In this document: positions 26,977 to 35,566 of the stretch, in pieces
Position numbering within the stretch: the stretch's first letter is position 1
How the letters are laid out: the number at the start of each line of letters is the position of its first letter
NCBI GenBank assembly: GCA_035411585.1
Contig: DAONTI010000012.1
Location: 1-64,000, forward strand
DNA from: MWDV01 sp002070715
GTDB lineage: Bacteria > Verrucomicrobiota > Verrucomicrobiia > Limisphaerales > MWDV01
Direction of reading: 5' to 3'
Length of the DNA: 64,000 bases
Made by a program: the position numbers and the translations under genes
Notes under the pieces: model-generated
Seen by the model: only the letters and a program-made list of their open reading frames with translations
The model's database searches: none
Told to the model about the DNA's origin: nothing

Positions 26977-27531
26977 TTACGGCAATTCGAGGAGGGGAAA
27001 ACCCGCCCCGCGCAACGCGTTGGCCAGCGACGCCAGCGCGCCCCCGGGCGCGGTGTGGATAAAGCAGACCCGGTCGGCGACGGCGGCCACAAACTGGTTC
27101 CGCGCCTGGGCCCGCCCGGCTGTGGCGCGTTTCTGCGACCCGGCGAACGGCGACAACAGCAGCAAACGACCTAGTTCGACGGCCCGCCGCCACTCGCGAG
27201 GGACGCGCAGGTTTGCCAGGCTGCGGGCCGGACAGATGATGAGCGGTTGCTTGCCCCGCAGCAGGATGCGCAGGCACTCTTTTTCGACTGGCGAGTGGAA
27301 GCCGCTGATCACGGTGACTCCGTCGTCGCGCAGCTTCCGGGCGTAATCGTAAGCGCGAAGGATCAAATCACCGGGGCAGCGGATGGAGCAAAATAACCCG
27401 AGTTTGTCGCCGCGGAGCAGCGCCGGGTCGCCCCGCACCGCCAAGCGCGGCGGGATGGGGAAGGCCCCCGGCGCGCCCGCCTGGGTCAACCCGATTTCCG
27501 CCGCAAGGACAATGCTCGCTCCGCAGTTCAT
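26977..27531 (-). CDS. DprA/Smf-like (LOG-fold) protein, stand-alone Rossmann domain
   Basis: The 184-residue protein starts at ATG 27531, which overlaps the stop of the upstream small ORF by 4 bp. It contains a Rossmann-like core with GVTVISGFHSPVEKECLRIL, RGKQPLIICPARSL and a C-terminal IHTAPGGALASLANALRGAG. This follows the DprA/Smf fold. It lacks the SAM-like N-terminal and the winged-helix C-terminal domains of transformation DprA. The FHSPVEKECL segment replaces the canonical SGGARGID. It is the last gene of the cassette helicase, methyltransferase, small ORF, DprA-like. A nucleotide- or DNA-sensing role within a defence system is plausible but inferred. The alternative is a lysine decarboxylase-like (LOG) enzyme. 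Confidence 0.7.
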   Translation of the reverse strand: MNCGASIVLAAEIGLTQAGAPGAFPIPPRLAVRGDPALLRGDKLGLFCSIRCPGDLILRAYDYARKLRDDGVTVISGFHSPVEKECLRILLRGKQPLIICPARSLANLRVPREWRRAVELGRLLLLSPFAGSQKRATAGRAQARNQFVAAVADRVCFIHTAPGGALASLANALRGAGFPLLELP

Positions 27532-27698
27532 GACAATTCACCGGAGGGTTGGGACATCGTTCCAGTCCGCTGGCCGGTAGGGGAGCTGTGGTGGAACCTG
27601 CGGGGGAGCATCGGGCCGCCACGCTGCCAGTCGCCGGTGATGGGCAGGTCGCGCCGATCCCAGATCAATGATCCCCAGCCGAGAATGGCGATGCTCAT
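27528..27698 (-). CDS. 56-residue gamma-glutamylcyclotransferase-like ORF (short or truncated)
   Basis: The ATG at 27698-27696 overlaps the methyltransferase stop (ATGA), and its own TGA overlaps the ATG of the DprA-like gene (ATGA). Residues 1-20 read MSIAILGWGSLIWDRRDLPI, and TGDWQRGGPMLP follows. This matches the N-terminus of a gamma-glutamylcyclotransferase-like family that normally continues for well over 100 residues (a GWGSLIWDPR start). After about residue 33 the similarity is lost and the sequence is Ser/Thr/Gly-rich. Either an internal deletion has truncated the gene while leaving the coupling intact, or it is a genuine mini-protein. The double overlap indicates co-translation in the cassette. 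Confidence 0.62.
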   Translation of the reverse strand: MSIAILGWGSLIWDRRDLPITGDWQRGGPMLPRRFHHSSPTGQRTGTMSQPSGELS

Positions 27699-30600
27699 TC
27701 TGCGTCGTCGCTGAAGTCGGTTTTGACAACTTGGACGTAATAGAGTTCCACGTCATCCCACGCGTCGGCAATACCCAACGCATTGGCAATGAGAGTGTCA
27801 GTCTTGTCAGTGACATGGCGACACTTAGCGAGATTGTAGTTCCCTACACGGCGACCAGCATTTAGCTTGAACTGCGTTGCGTCAGCCATCGCCTGTTCCA
27901 AATCCTCCACATGCTCCAGTAGCGCAGTCCGGTGCTCGACGCTGAGTTTCGACAGATCAGCAGGGAAGTCGGCGAAGTTCCAGCGGGTTACATGAAAATC
28001 GTCCGCGATGGCGCACCAATAGGCGAACATCCATTTGCCGTTTGCAAGGAGCATTGCGAGGTCGAGGCTTGGCCTGTCGGGGAAATGAATATCGCCGAAC
28101 ATCGTGTGCTCTACTCTCCGTTCTCCTTCAAAGCACGGCGGAAGATCGCGACAATAATTCAGCCAGTTGTAAGCGGTCTTCTTGAAGTGCAGCACATGCC
28201 TCGTGGCGCGTGGAGATGTCGACGCATCCAGCGTTGCCTTGCTCGATTCACATAGCCGCTCGAACGCATTGACTAGTCTCTGCGTGTTTAGTTTTGGAAT
28301 GCGCCCCTTCCAAAGGTTAGGTCGGAAGCGAGCGTACTCCAGCGTGGTAAACAAAACTGGCCGCGCAGCATCGAACCAGCGATGCAACCGTGTTGTGTAA
28401 TTGACTTTTTCGCCTCGCGATTTCTTTCCCAAATGGATCGTGTTGCGAACCCGGACATCAAAGTTGAACAGAGCAGAGGGAATGCGGCCATACGATGAGA
28501 ACCAGTTCAGGCTGTTCTCCGAGTAGAGCACGTTGCGGATGTCATCGAAGTCACCGCTGAAACCAAGGCTCAATGGGACAATCATCCCGCTGCGCCCTTC
28601 GCTGCGGAGCAGTGCATTCACCCTTTCGAGCACCCATGCGTAAATGTCGGGACACGCCAACGTCTTCAGGTTCTTGACCGTGTAGGTTCTTCGCACCTTG
28701 GCGGCGCTGACGTACGGTGGATTTCCTACGATGACATCGAACCCTCCAGATGTGACGATGCCGTAGAACTCGACCAGCCAATGGAATGGGATATGAGTGC
28801 TCAGCCAGTTCGTGTAAGCTGGTCTATCGCTGGTCTTGATGCCGTAATCAGCGGCAAGGCACTTGTTCAGTTCGACCTCCAAAACCTTGAGTTTCTGTCG
28901 AAGATTCTTCTTTGCATCGGCGAACTCACGTGTATCCATGCCGTGATCAGTCTGCATCGTTCGGAAAAGTCCGAATGCCCTGTCGGCCAGTTCAACATTT
29001 TCCTCGAACCGCTTGTACGCGCTGGAGCTTTCGCCCAGCAGGAGCTTGCCCTGTCCGCCGGTTTCCTCTTTGAAAGCCCGGCGCACTTCATCTGCCGTGG
29101 CATAACCGACCAGCGTGTTCCCGGCGCGGATGTTGAAATCAATGTCCGGCAACGGTTCGATACCGAAGTTGTCCTTGGCGGGGTCGGGATCAACCTGCGC
29201 GGCCAGCTTGAGGAACAGCCGAAGCTTACAGATTTCCGTGGCTTCCTCCATGATATCCACCCCGTAGAGGTTGTTCAGGATGATGGCTTTCAGGATGAAG
29301 TAATCGGCGTTGGGGTGCGCGCCCACGCGCGCCAGCACGGCGCGAAAATCAGAGAATTTTTCCGGACGATGCTTTTCTCCGGAACGATCCAAATCGCCCA
29401 CGAACGCTTCCATGCGCTCCAGACAGGCTTCGTACAGCGGCTTGAGGATGTTTAGCGCCGCAAACAGGAACGCGCCCGACCCCACCGTGGGATCGAGCAC
29501 CGAGATTTTCTCCAACGCGCGCCAGAAGGCCCGGAGCAATTCGGGACGATCGCAGTTGCGCAGAACATCCTGCGCGAATTGCACGATGTCCAAATTCAGG
29601 GTGATGAGGTCGTTGATGTCGCGCACTTCACCGTTGGCCAGCTTGGTGTGCAATTCTGCGTAGCGTTGCCGTCGCGCCACGACTTCGCGCCAGATTTCGG
29701 TGGGCAGCGCGTACTCGGGCGGCGCGGGCTTGTTCCACGCCTTGCGGCGTTCGATCAGGTTTGGCTTGGTGGTGTCCACGCCCCGTTCGATTTCCGGGGG
29801 CAGCGGCAACGGCGCTTTCAGCGGCGTGGGTGGCTGGCTGTGGATGTCCAGTTTGATGCCGTGCTTGATGGCCGGGTAGATGTAGCGGTCGGGATCGGCT
29901 TGCAGGAGTTGCCACACCGCGTTGTCGCCCGCGAACGCGGGTTTGCACGCCTTGCGGGCGGCGTCGAACAGGAAGGGGATGATCGTGTTGCGGCTCATGT
30001 AGCCGGTGATGTCCTCCTGCGTATAGTACGCGCCCATTTGTTTCTGGTTGATGTACTTCTCGAAGATGAAGCCGAGCACGTCCGGGTTGATCTCGTTATC
30101 GTCGCGCAGCGGGCGTTCGTCCAGATGCCATTGATATTGATCGAAATAATCGAAGATGCGCTCGAACGCGCGATCGGGAATTTGGATTCGACCGTAGGTT
30201 TGCTCGATGATGTGCGGCTCAAAAAAACCGCCATTCAAGTAGGGGATGCGGCCGAGCAGGTCCTGGAGTTCCGGAGAGCGGGCCTTGCCGCCCAGCCCTT
30301 CATGGAACAATCGCAACAGGAAGTAGCGGTAGAAAGAGTAAAATTTATCCCGCCCCTTTTCCTCCTGACAGCGCTGGAGCCGGTGGCGCAGGTAATGCAG
30401 GTCCCCATCCAGAAAGCCTTTGCGCTGGATGAAATAGACGAACATGAGGCGGTTGAGCATGACCGAACCGTACCAGGCGCGATCCGCCGCCACGTCAATG
30501 CCTTCCACGAACGTGAGGAAACGGGCATGTTCCTTTTTGAACTGGTCGTAGAAGCGTTTGGTGACGCGCTGCACATCGAAACCTTTGCCCGCGCCGGCGA

Positions 30601-31045
30601 TCACGTCCACCAGTGTCAGCGTTTCTTCTTCCGCCAAGGTAAAGGCGATATTTTCCAGCTTTTGAATGAGCGCTTCGCCGGATTGGTTGCGGTACAGGGT
30701 ATGTTCGCGGCAGGCCGTGGGTTTGCCGGGTTCACGTTTGACCCACTGCCAAATCTGGGTGGTCCGCGCCGCGTCGGTGAAAATGATCAGATGTTCATGC
30801 GCCGTCCGGGTGATTTGTTGCTCAATTTTTCGCCGCAACGCGTAATCGGGGAGGCGTTCGCCATCCGGCGCGGAGAATTGGAAGGCCACCATGCCGCGTT
30901 TGTGGGCGATGGCCGGGAGCGTGTATGGCTGGCCATCCACGATGATCTCTGCCGATGCGGGCGGGTGGTCCCAGCCCAGCCCTTCAATGAACAATTGCCG
31001 GAAATTGAAGTCGCGGAGGTGTTGCTGGATGCGGGGTTTGTTCAT
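27695..31045 (-). CDS. Eco57I-like N6-adenine DNA methyltransferase of a restriction/defence cassette
   Basis: The 1116-residue protein has methylase motif I (SAM site) ISVLDPTVGSGAFLFAALNI near residue 515 and catalytic motif IV FDVIVGNPPYVSAAK near residue 773. An Eco57I-type middle (NLYGVDIMEEATEICKLRLF, then DFNIRAGNTLVGY) lies between them. The N-terminal 500 residues start with FRQLFIEGLGWDHP, a conserved opening of large stand-alone methyltransferases in BREX-, DISARM- and type IIG-like systems. No obvious PD-(D/E)XK motif is visible there, so nuclease activity probably lies in the helicase partner. The C-terminus would include target recognition. It starts 6 bp after the helicase stop. 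Target sequence and strand are unknown. Confidence 0.85.
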   Translation of the reverse strand: MNKPRIQQHLRDFNFRQLFIEGLGWDHPPASAEIIVDGQPYTLPAIAHKRGMVAFQFSAPDGERLPDYALRRKIEQQITRTAHEHLIIFTDAARTTQIWQWVKREPGKPTACREHTLYRNQSGEALIQKLENIAFTLAEEETLTLVDVIAGAGKGFDVQRVTKRFYDQFKKEHARFLTFVEGIDVAADRAWYGSVMLNRLMFVYFIQRKGFLDGDLHYLRHRLQRCQEEKGRDKFYSFYRYFLLRLFHEGLGGKARSPELQDLLGRIPYLNGGFFEPHIIEQTYGRIQIPDRAFERIFDYFDQYQWHLDERPLRDDNEINPDVLGFIFEKYINQKQMGAYYTQEDITGYMSRNTIIPFLFDAARKACKPAFAGDNAVWQLLQADPDRYIYPAIKHGIKLDIHSQPPTPLKAPLPLPPEIERGVDTTKPNLIERRKAWNKPAPPEYALPTEIWREVVARRQRYAELHTKLANGEVRDINDLITLNLDIVQFAQDVLRNCDRPELLRAFWRALEKISVLDPTVGSGAFLFAALNILKPLYEACLERMEAFVGDLDRSGEKHRPEKFSDFRAVLARVGAHPNADYFILKAIILNNLYGVDIMEEATEICKLRLFLKLAAQVDPDPAKDNFGIEPLPDIDFNIRAGNTLVGYATADEVRRAFKEETGGQGKLLLGESSSAYKRFEENVELADRAFGLFRTMQTDHGMDTREFADAKKNLRQKLKVLEVELNKCLAADYGIKTSDRPAYTNWLSTHIPFHWLVEFYGIVTSGGFDVIVGNPPYVSAAKVRRTYTVKNLKTLACPDIYAWVLERVNALLRSEGRSGMIVPLSLGFSGDFDDIRNVLYSENSLNWFSSYGRIPSALFNFDVRVRNTIHLGKKSRGEKVNYTTRLHRWFDAARPVLFTTLEYARFRPNLWKGRIPKLNTQRLVNAFERLCESSKATLDASTSPRATRHVLHFKKTAYNWLNYCRDLPPCFEGERRVEHTMFGDIHFPDRPSLDLAMLLANGKWMFAYWCAIADDFHVTRWNFADFPADLSKLSVEHRTALLEHVEDLEQAMADATQFKLNAGRRVGNYNLAKCRHVTDKTDTLIANALGIADAWDDVELYYVQVVKTDFSDDAE

Positions 31046-31051
31046 AGGTCG

Positions 31052-34000
31052 TCATCGGGAACGGCTTTGCCCCCCGCCCGATAGGTTTGATTCACAAAGT
31101 CCCATGGAGCAGATGATTTGCGGTTCCCGGGTTTGATCCTCCTCGTGGATGAGGCAAAGCCGGTCATCATCACGAAGCGCCAGCACCAGATCGGCCAGCT
31201 TGTCATCGGGGATGCCGGCGCGAAGTTGCCGGTTCAACGTATCCGTGGCGGACTGGCGCAGCGGAAAGCGATAGAGGTCTTCGAGGGCCCGGGCAAGTTG
31301 CGGGGTGTCGAACAGCGTGCCTTGGGCCGCGGCGGCGTACCGTTTCAGCCGTTCATAGGTACGGAAGCGGGCCCCGGAGGGTCGTCCCAACTGACCGCCC
31401 ACCGTCTTTTCCTCCGCGACGATTTTCTCGACGCCTTTCCGGACCAGGCGATGGTGTTGTTCCATGCGCGGCAGCGCCGGAGTTTCGGGCGCGCACTCGG
31501 CGGCCCGGAGAATTTCAAACTGGGATTCGGTGACACTCTTGCCGTCGTTATCCACCCACGCCAGCGCATCGTTGCCCTCGGCGGTGCGCACATAGGCCAA
31601 GACCCCCGGCGGTTTCCCCGCCCGGGGTTGGTAAGGCCGCGTGGCGAACACCAGCGCGGGCAGTTCGGGGATGGTGTTTTTCAGATCTGGATCACGATTA
31701 ATGGCGTTCTGCCAGATCTGATACGCGTAAGAGGCGAGGTCCACTTCGCGATCGTCATCGTCATCATCCAGGATTCCGGCTTTTTCGTGGTAAAGATCGA
31801 GCAACTTCTTTTTTTCTTTTTCATCCTCGAAGAATGCCTCGTCCGTACCAACAACCTCGGCGTTTTCGCGCAGGCGCTGGCGCACCCGCGAGCGCAACCG
31901 GATGAGGTTTTCGACGCCATCCGCCGGCAGAAACGAATAACAAAGGATTGCGGCCGCCTGCTGTCCGATACGATCCACGCGTCCCGCCCGTTGGACCAAA
32001 CGGATGATGGCCCAGGGCAGGTCAAAATTCACGATGATGGCGGCATCCTGCAGATTTTGGCCTTCGCTCAAAACATCCGTGGCCACCAGCACGCGCAGTT
32101 CATCGCCCGGGGCGATCGTATCGCGTTTGTGGTTGCTGACGGGACTGAAGCGCCACGCGCAGGCGGTGGGGTCTTCGGATTCACCCGTGACCCCGGCGAG
32201 GGACCGCACCCCAAGCCGGGCCAATTCACGGGTCAGGTAACGGGCTGTATCGGCGAACTGGGTGAAGATAATGACCTTTTCGGTTGGGTGGGTCCGGGTG
32301 AGCAGCGTGTGGAGGGCGCGGAGTTTGGCGTCCTGACCGGGATGCCAATCCCCGGCGTGTTTCAAGACCCGCAACAGCCGGTCTGCATCCTTCTGCAAAG
32401 CGGCGCTCAAAGACGCCTCGAACAGGCCGGGGCGCAACCATTTGAACCGCGTTTTGAACTGGTGGGCGTATTGCGCGTAGATCTCCGCCGCCCGCGCCTG
32501 GTAATCTGCCGCGTGGCGCAGCTTCAGTTTGACGGCGGGCTGGAAATCCCCGTCTTCCGCCTCAAGCAACTCGGCGTCGGCACTGGGATCATCCACGTCT
32601 TCATCGTAGTTCCCGGCATCCAACAAGCCCGCGTCCTGGGTGCCAATGGGCAACGGCAAGTCCTGCGCCAAGGCATGCAGGAAGATGTAATTGCGCAGGA
32701 TATGGCGCTCGATGGATTGCTGGAATGCCTCGCCACAACTTTCCAGCCGCTTGAACAGGTTCGTGCGGCAAAAACCTTTCAACCGTTGCCCCGCGCGGTT
32801 CAAGTCCTGAATCTGCTCCGTTTCGGCCTTCGTCGGCGGTGGGTGCGGGCGGGCGGCAATGTAGTTTCCCAACCCGTAGCGCGGCAGGACGAGCGCGTTG
32901 ATCGCGGTAACCACCTTGGGCGCGTAGAGGCGGGCGTACTGATCGTTGGCGTCCTTGTCGTTGACTTCAAACTTGACCGTCTTCGGCTTGCGCTCGGGGA
33001 AATAGGAGCGCGTCCCATCGGGGAAAGTCAGGAATTTCCGGCCGTTGACCGGATCGCGCGTGGCGTAGTTCTCCTGAATGAAGCTGCGGGTGCGCCGCAC
33101 CATGAACAGGCGCATCAATTCGCGCCAGTCATCGGTGTGCGGGCTTTTTTCAAATGCGGCCAGCGAACGGACCGGGCATTGGTGCTGGCGCAGAAAGTCC
33201 GTTTCGCCCAGCTCCTTGAGCAGCCGCTCCGGCCGAATGCCCAGGTCCCGGTCTTCGGCAATGAACAAGCGAAGCTGGTTGGATAGGTCGAGGTACGTTT
33301 TGTTGTACGGCGTCGCCGACAGCATGATGCAGCGGCTTTCGTTTTCTTGGATGTACTCCTGAATGGCCCGGTAGCGCTTGCCCGCCCGGTTGCGCAGGTT
33401 GTGGCTTTCATCCAACAGCACCACGCGGTAGCGCCTCAAGTTGGGCAATTCGTGGATGACCCGTGTAATCGGAAGCACCTTGGCCAGCAGCCGGTACTCA
33501 TCAACGTAATCCTGCCACATCTTGGTCAGGTTCTTCGGGCAGATGATGAGCGTCTCCGTCAGGTGATCCTCTTGGAAAATCTTGGCGACGGCGCTCGCCA
33601 TGAGCGTTTTGCCAAGCCCAACCACATCGCCGATCAGCACACCGCCGCGTTTGTTCAAGTGATGCGCCGCGATCTTCACCGCCGCGATCTGGTAGTCGAA
33701 CAGGCGATGACCAAATTCCGGCGGGATGCGGAATTCCGCCAACCCGGCGCGGGCCTCCTGCGCCAGATGGTAGGCGATTTTGATGTAAATGTGATAGGGT
33801 GGAATGAGCGTTTCCCGCGCCCAACTGTGCTCAAGGATCTGAACCAGTTCGGCGGAGATGTCCACGCACCACTGGTCGTTCCAGCGATCCTCAAACCACT
33901 GGGACAGCTTCACGCCCGCGTCGTGATCCATCACATCCACGTTCAGTTCCCCCTGATGGGCCAGACCGGAGAGCGTGAGGTTGCTGCTGCCAACGTAGCC

Positions 34001-34465
34001 AACAATGGGATTGACCGGGTCGGATCGAAAGCAGAGGTACAATTTGGCATGCAACGGGTGGCGGAGATAGAGTTTAACCACGACCTTCTTCGCTTTGAGT
34101 TGACGGGCCAACCGCCGCAACCCGACCTCGTCGGCGTTGGACGGAGCACCGCAGCAGAGTTGGGCGCGGAAATCCTCCGCCAGCCGTTTCTTGAGCCGGA
34201 GGGCGGTTTGGTTGTCGAGCCCCTTCGGCTGCTTGGCAAGGCCCACGAGGGCGCGCAGTTCGTCCTGGGGCAACTGCTGCATTCCAACCAGCAAGCGGCA
34301 CTGACGGCCCGCCTCGCCGTCCCATCTCTCAATCAGGTCATCAATCGCTTTCCAGCCGCGCAAATTAAAATAGCCGACGCTAAAGTCTGCCCGATCGGAT
34401 ACCGCCAGCGTTTGTTGCAGTGCCGGAAGCAGTGAATCCTCGATGTTATCAAAAATGCGGGGCAT
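31052..34465 (-). CDS. PLD-nuclease/SNF2 helicase fusion of a restriction/defence cassette
   Basis: The 1137-residue protein starts at ATG 34465 after AAAAGGAG. The N-terminal phospholipase D-like domain (about 1-200) has one HxK motif, HPLHAKLYLCF (His139, Lys141), and GSSNLT. This is the single-HKD form used by dimeric nucleases such as BfiI. An SF2/SNF2 motor follows. Walker A is GDVVGLGKT (279-287), box II is DESH (352-355), and motif III is MLSATPYN. In the second lobe come IIFTQFADTARYLTRELARL, VATDVLSEGQNLQDA and RAGRVDRIGQ. An Asp-rich loop lies near ILDDDDDDRE. Together with the following methyltransferase this resembles a two-subunit restriction system in which the motor loads or moves the PLD nuclease. 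Confidence 0.88.
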   Translation of the reverse strand: MPRIFDNIEDSLLPALQQTLAVSDRADFSVGYFNLRGWKAIDDLIERWDGEAGRQCRLLVGMQQLPQDELRALVGLAKQPKGLDNQTALRLKKRLAEDFRAQLCCGAPSNADEVGLRRLARQLKAKKVVVKLYLRHPLHAKLYLCFRSDPVNPIVGYVGSSNLTLSGLAHQGELNVDVMDHDAGVKLSQWFEDRWNDQWCVDISAELVQILEHSWARETLIPPYHIYIKIAYHLAQEARAGLAEFRIPPEFGHRLFDYQIAAVKIAAHHLNKRGGVLIGDVVGLGKTLMASAVAKIFQEDHLTETLIICPKNLTKMWQDYVDEYRLLAKVLPITRVIHELPNLRRYRVVLLDESHNLRNRAGKRYRAIQEYIQENESRCIMLSATPYNKTYLDLSNQLRLFIAEDRDLGIRPERLLKELGETDFLRQHQCPVRSLAAFEKSPHTDDWRELMRLFMVRRTRSFIQENYATRDPVNGRKFLTFPDGTRSYFPERKPKTVKFEVNDKDANDQYARLYAPKVVTAINALVLPRYGLGNYIAARPHPPPTKAETEQIQDLNRAGQRLKGFCRTNLFKRLESCGEAFQQSIERHILRNYIFLHALAQDLPLPIGTQDAGLLDAGNYDEDVDDPSADAELLEAEDGDFQPAVKLKLRHAADYQARAAEIYAQYAHQFKTRFKWLRPGLFEASLSAALQKDADRLLRVLKHAGDWHPGQDAKLRALHTLLTRTHPTEKVIIFTQFADTARYLTRELARLGVRSLAGVTGESEDPTACAWRFSPVSNHKRDTIAPGDELRVLVATDVLSEGQNLQDAAIIVNFDLPWAIIRLVQRAGRVDRIGQQAAAILCYSFLPADGVENLIRLRSRVRQRLRENAEVVGTDEAFFEDEKEKKKLLDLYHEKAGILDDDDDDREVDLASYAYQIWQNAINRDPDLKNTIPELPALVFATRPYQPRAGKPPGVLAYVRTAEGNDALAWVDNDGKSVTESQFEILRAAECAPETPALPRMEQHHRLVRKGVEKIVAEEKTVGGQLGRPSGARFRTYERLKRYAAAAQGTLFDTPQLARALEDLYRFPLRQSATDTLNRQLRAGIPDDKLADLVLALRDDDRLCLIHEEDQTREPQIICSMGLCESNLSGGGQSRSR

Positions 34466-34621
34466 TGGTGCGCTCCTTTTGGTTCAGGTTGCTTCGGCGA
34501 GACCGCTCGGGTTCAACGGGCCCGGAACATGCCCCCCGATTGCTCTTTTGATCTCGGTCTGAGAAAGGTTTGCTCATCGCCGTAAAAGCACTAGGCCTTG
34601 ATCTTAGAAATTTTACTGACA

Positions 34622-35054
34622 ATCGGCAAGAAAGGGTTGCCCGGCGCGGGCCGGGCGGATTGTTGCCTTGATGACGGCGCCGCCGCGCGCGGCGTTGGGT
34701 GGTCGCGACGGGCGACGGACGTACAACCGGCGGCGGGGGATTTCCCCCCGCCGCCGTTGTGTGATCCCGATCCGGCAATGCCGGCGATTTTCTTACAGTT
34801 TGATCCGGTAGAACTTCCGCACCGCGCCGGGCGTGACTTTGTAATATGGCGCGACAGCGCCGGGCACCGGCGTGTACTGGCCGTTGACCTCGTCCGCCTG
34901 TTCCAGCGTGCCGGCCTGCCAGATCAATTCGAGCTCGGGTCCGGTGGGGATGATTTGCAGAGTGGCCGGACCGTAGGTGTCAAAACTCTTGCCCGCAGTG
35001 GTGGCCACCGTGTAGATGGATTGAACTTCGTAGGCCGAGAGCGCCCGGCGCCAG
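34622..35054. repeat. 433-bp direct repeat, copy 1
   Basis: This segment is nearly identical to 38450-38881. Shared landmarks are ATCGGCAAGAAAGGGTTG, GGCGGATTGTTGCCTTGATG, TACAACCGGCGGCGG and GATCCCGATCCGGCAATGCC, followed by the coding end of the LamG gene. The repeats have the same orientation and flank the GH63-like gene. Identity stops abruptly at GCGCCCGGCGCCAG on one side and ATCGGCAAG on the other. Confidence 0.92.
34793..35054 (-). pseudogene. 3' fragment of the 1639-residue LamG gene
   Basis: Read on the minus strand this gives RRALSAYEVQSIYTVATTAG ... LQIIPTGPELELIWQAGTLE ... KFYRIKL. It matches the last about 85 residues of the large LamG protein at 38620-43539 with only a few substitutions. 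Nothing upstream continues the LamG domain; beyond 35054 the sequence is unrelated. The copy has no start of its own and is a dead fragment. It still ends with the FYR motif and keeps the downstream hairpins (CGGCGGCGGGGGA/TCCCCCCGCCGCCG and CCGGCAATGCCGG). Confidence 0.88.
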
Positions 35055-35566
35055 CGACTACACCCGACAACGCTCCGTGGGTTCCGTACGCCGGATAATT
35101 GGTGATTTGCACGGAAGGAGTCGCATGGAGCAAAGCGGACCAGACCACTAAAATTGCGGTCATTCCAAGGCGACAACCGAAGAATTGCCAATCAGCATGC
35201 AGCAACAGCTTAGCCGGAACGATGCAGTTGATCCAAGTGGAACGGCCAACCTGGCCGTTCTGGGCGGCAACCTGCCGCCCAGCCGAGCGCACGGAGATCG
35301 CACACCATTGGGTTCGCACTCTTTGCGTTCGGCTGTCGGGCTGGTAGCCCGACAGAACGGGCCAGTGGCCCGTTCCACCCAAACTCCAATCGAATCGTTC
35401 CGGCTTAGGAAGGAACAGCCCACTCAAGCAACTGCATATGCTTGGCAGTTCGGTCGGACCTTGATTGCCCTTGGGTCCAGTGGCACGCTGGGCGCGTGAT
35501 ATTCAAGCAGCTCGCTTTTTACCGATTTCCTTCCGTACTTAACGCGCTTACAAGTTTGCACGGCGC
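35055..35566. other. non-coding region with palindrome cluster, upstream of GH63-like gene
   Basis: About 510 bp with no credible gene. It starts at the sharp end of the LamG duplication and holds four consecutive hairpins at 35240-35375 (listed separately). The 190 bp before the glucosidase start should contain its promoter; no convincing -35/-10 pair was found. Confidence 0.5.
35240..35375. repeat. REP-like cluster of four palindromes
   Basis: Four perfect stems follow one another: GAACGGCCA-ACC-TGGCCGTTC (35240-35260), GGGCGGCA-ACC-TGCCGCCC (35262-35280), CTGTCGGGCT-GGT-AGCCCGACAG (35333-35355) and GAACGGGCC-AGT-GGCCCGTTC (35355-35375). The first two carry loop ACC on the plus strand and the third carries ACC on the minus strand. 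The cluster is therefore arranged as two inverted pairs. This is the form of REP/BIME-type mobile palindromes. Confidence 0.75.

Noticed and set aside
29579..33286. Long plus-strand open frames antisense to the methyltransferase and helicase genes (29579-31084 and 31118-33286).
   Set aside because: They mirror long minus-strand genes in GC-rich sequence, have no family motif or domain pattern, and the minus-strand proteins have clear motifs throughout.
34449..34778. A 109-codon minus-strand frame upstream of the helicase.
   Set aside because: It crosses the duplicated repeat segment, has no motif and overlaps the helicase start and RBS.
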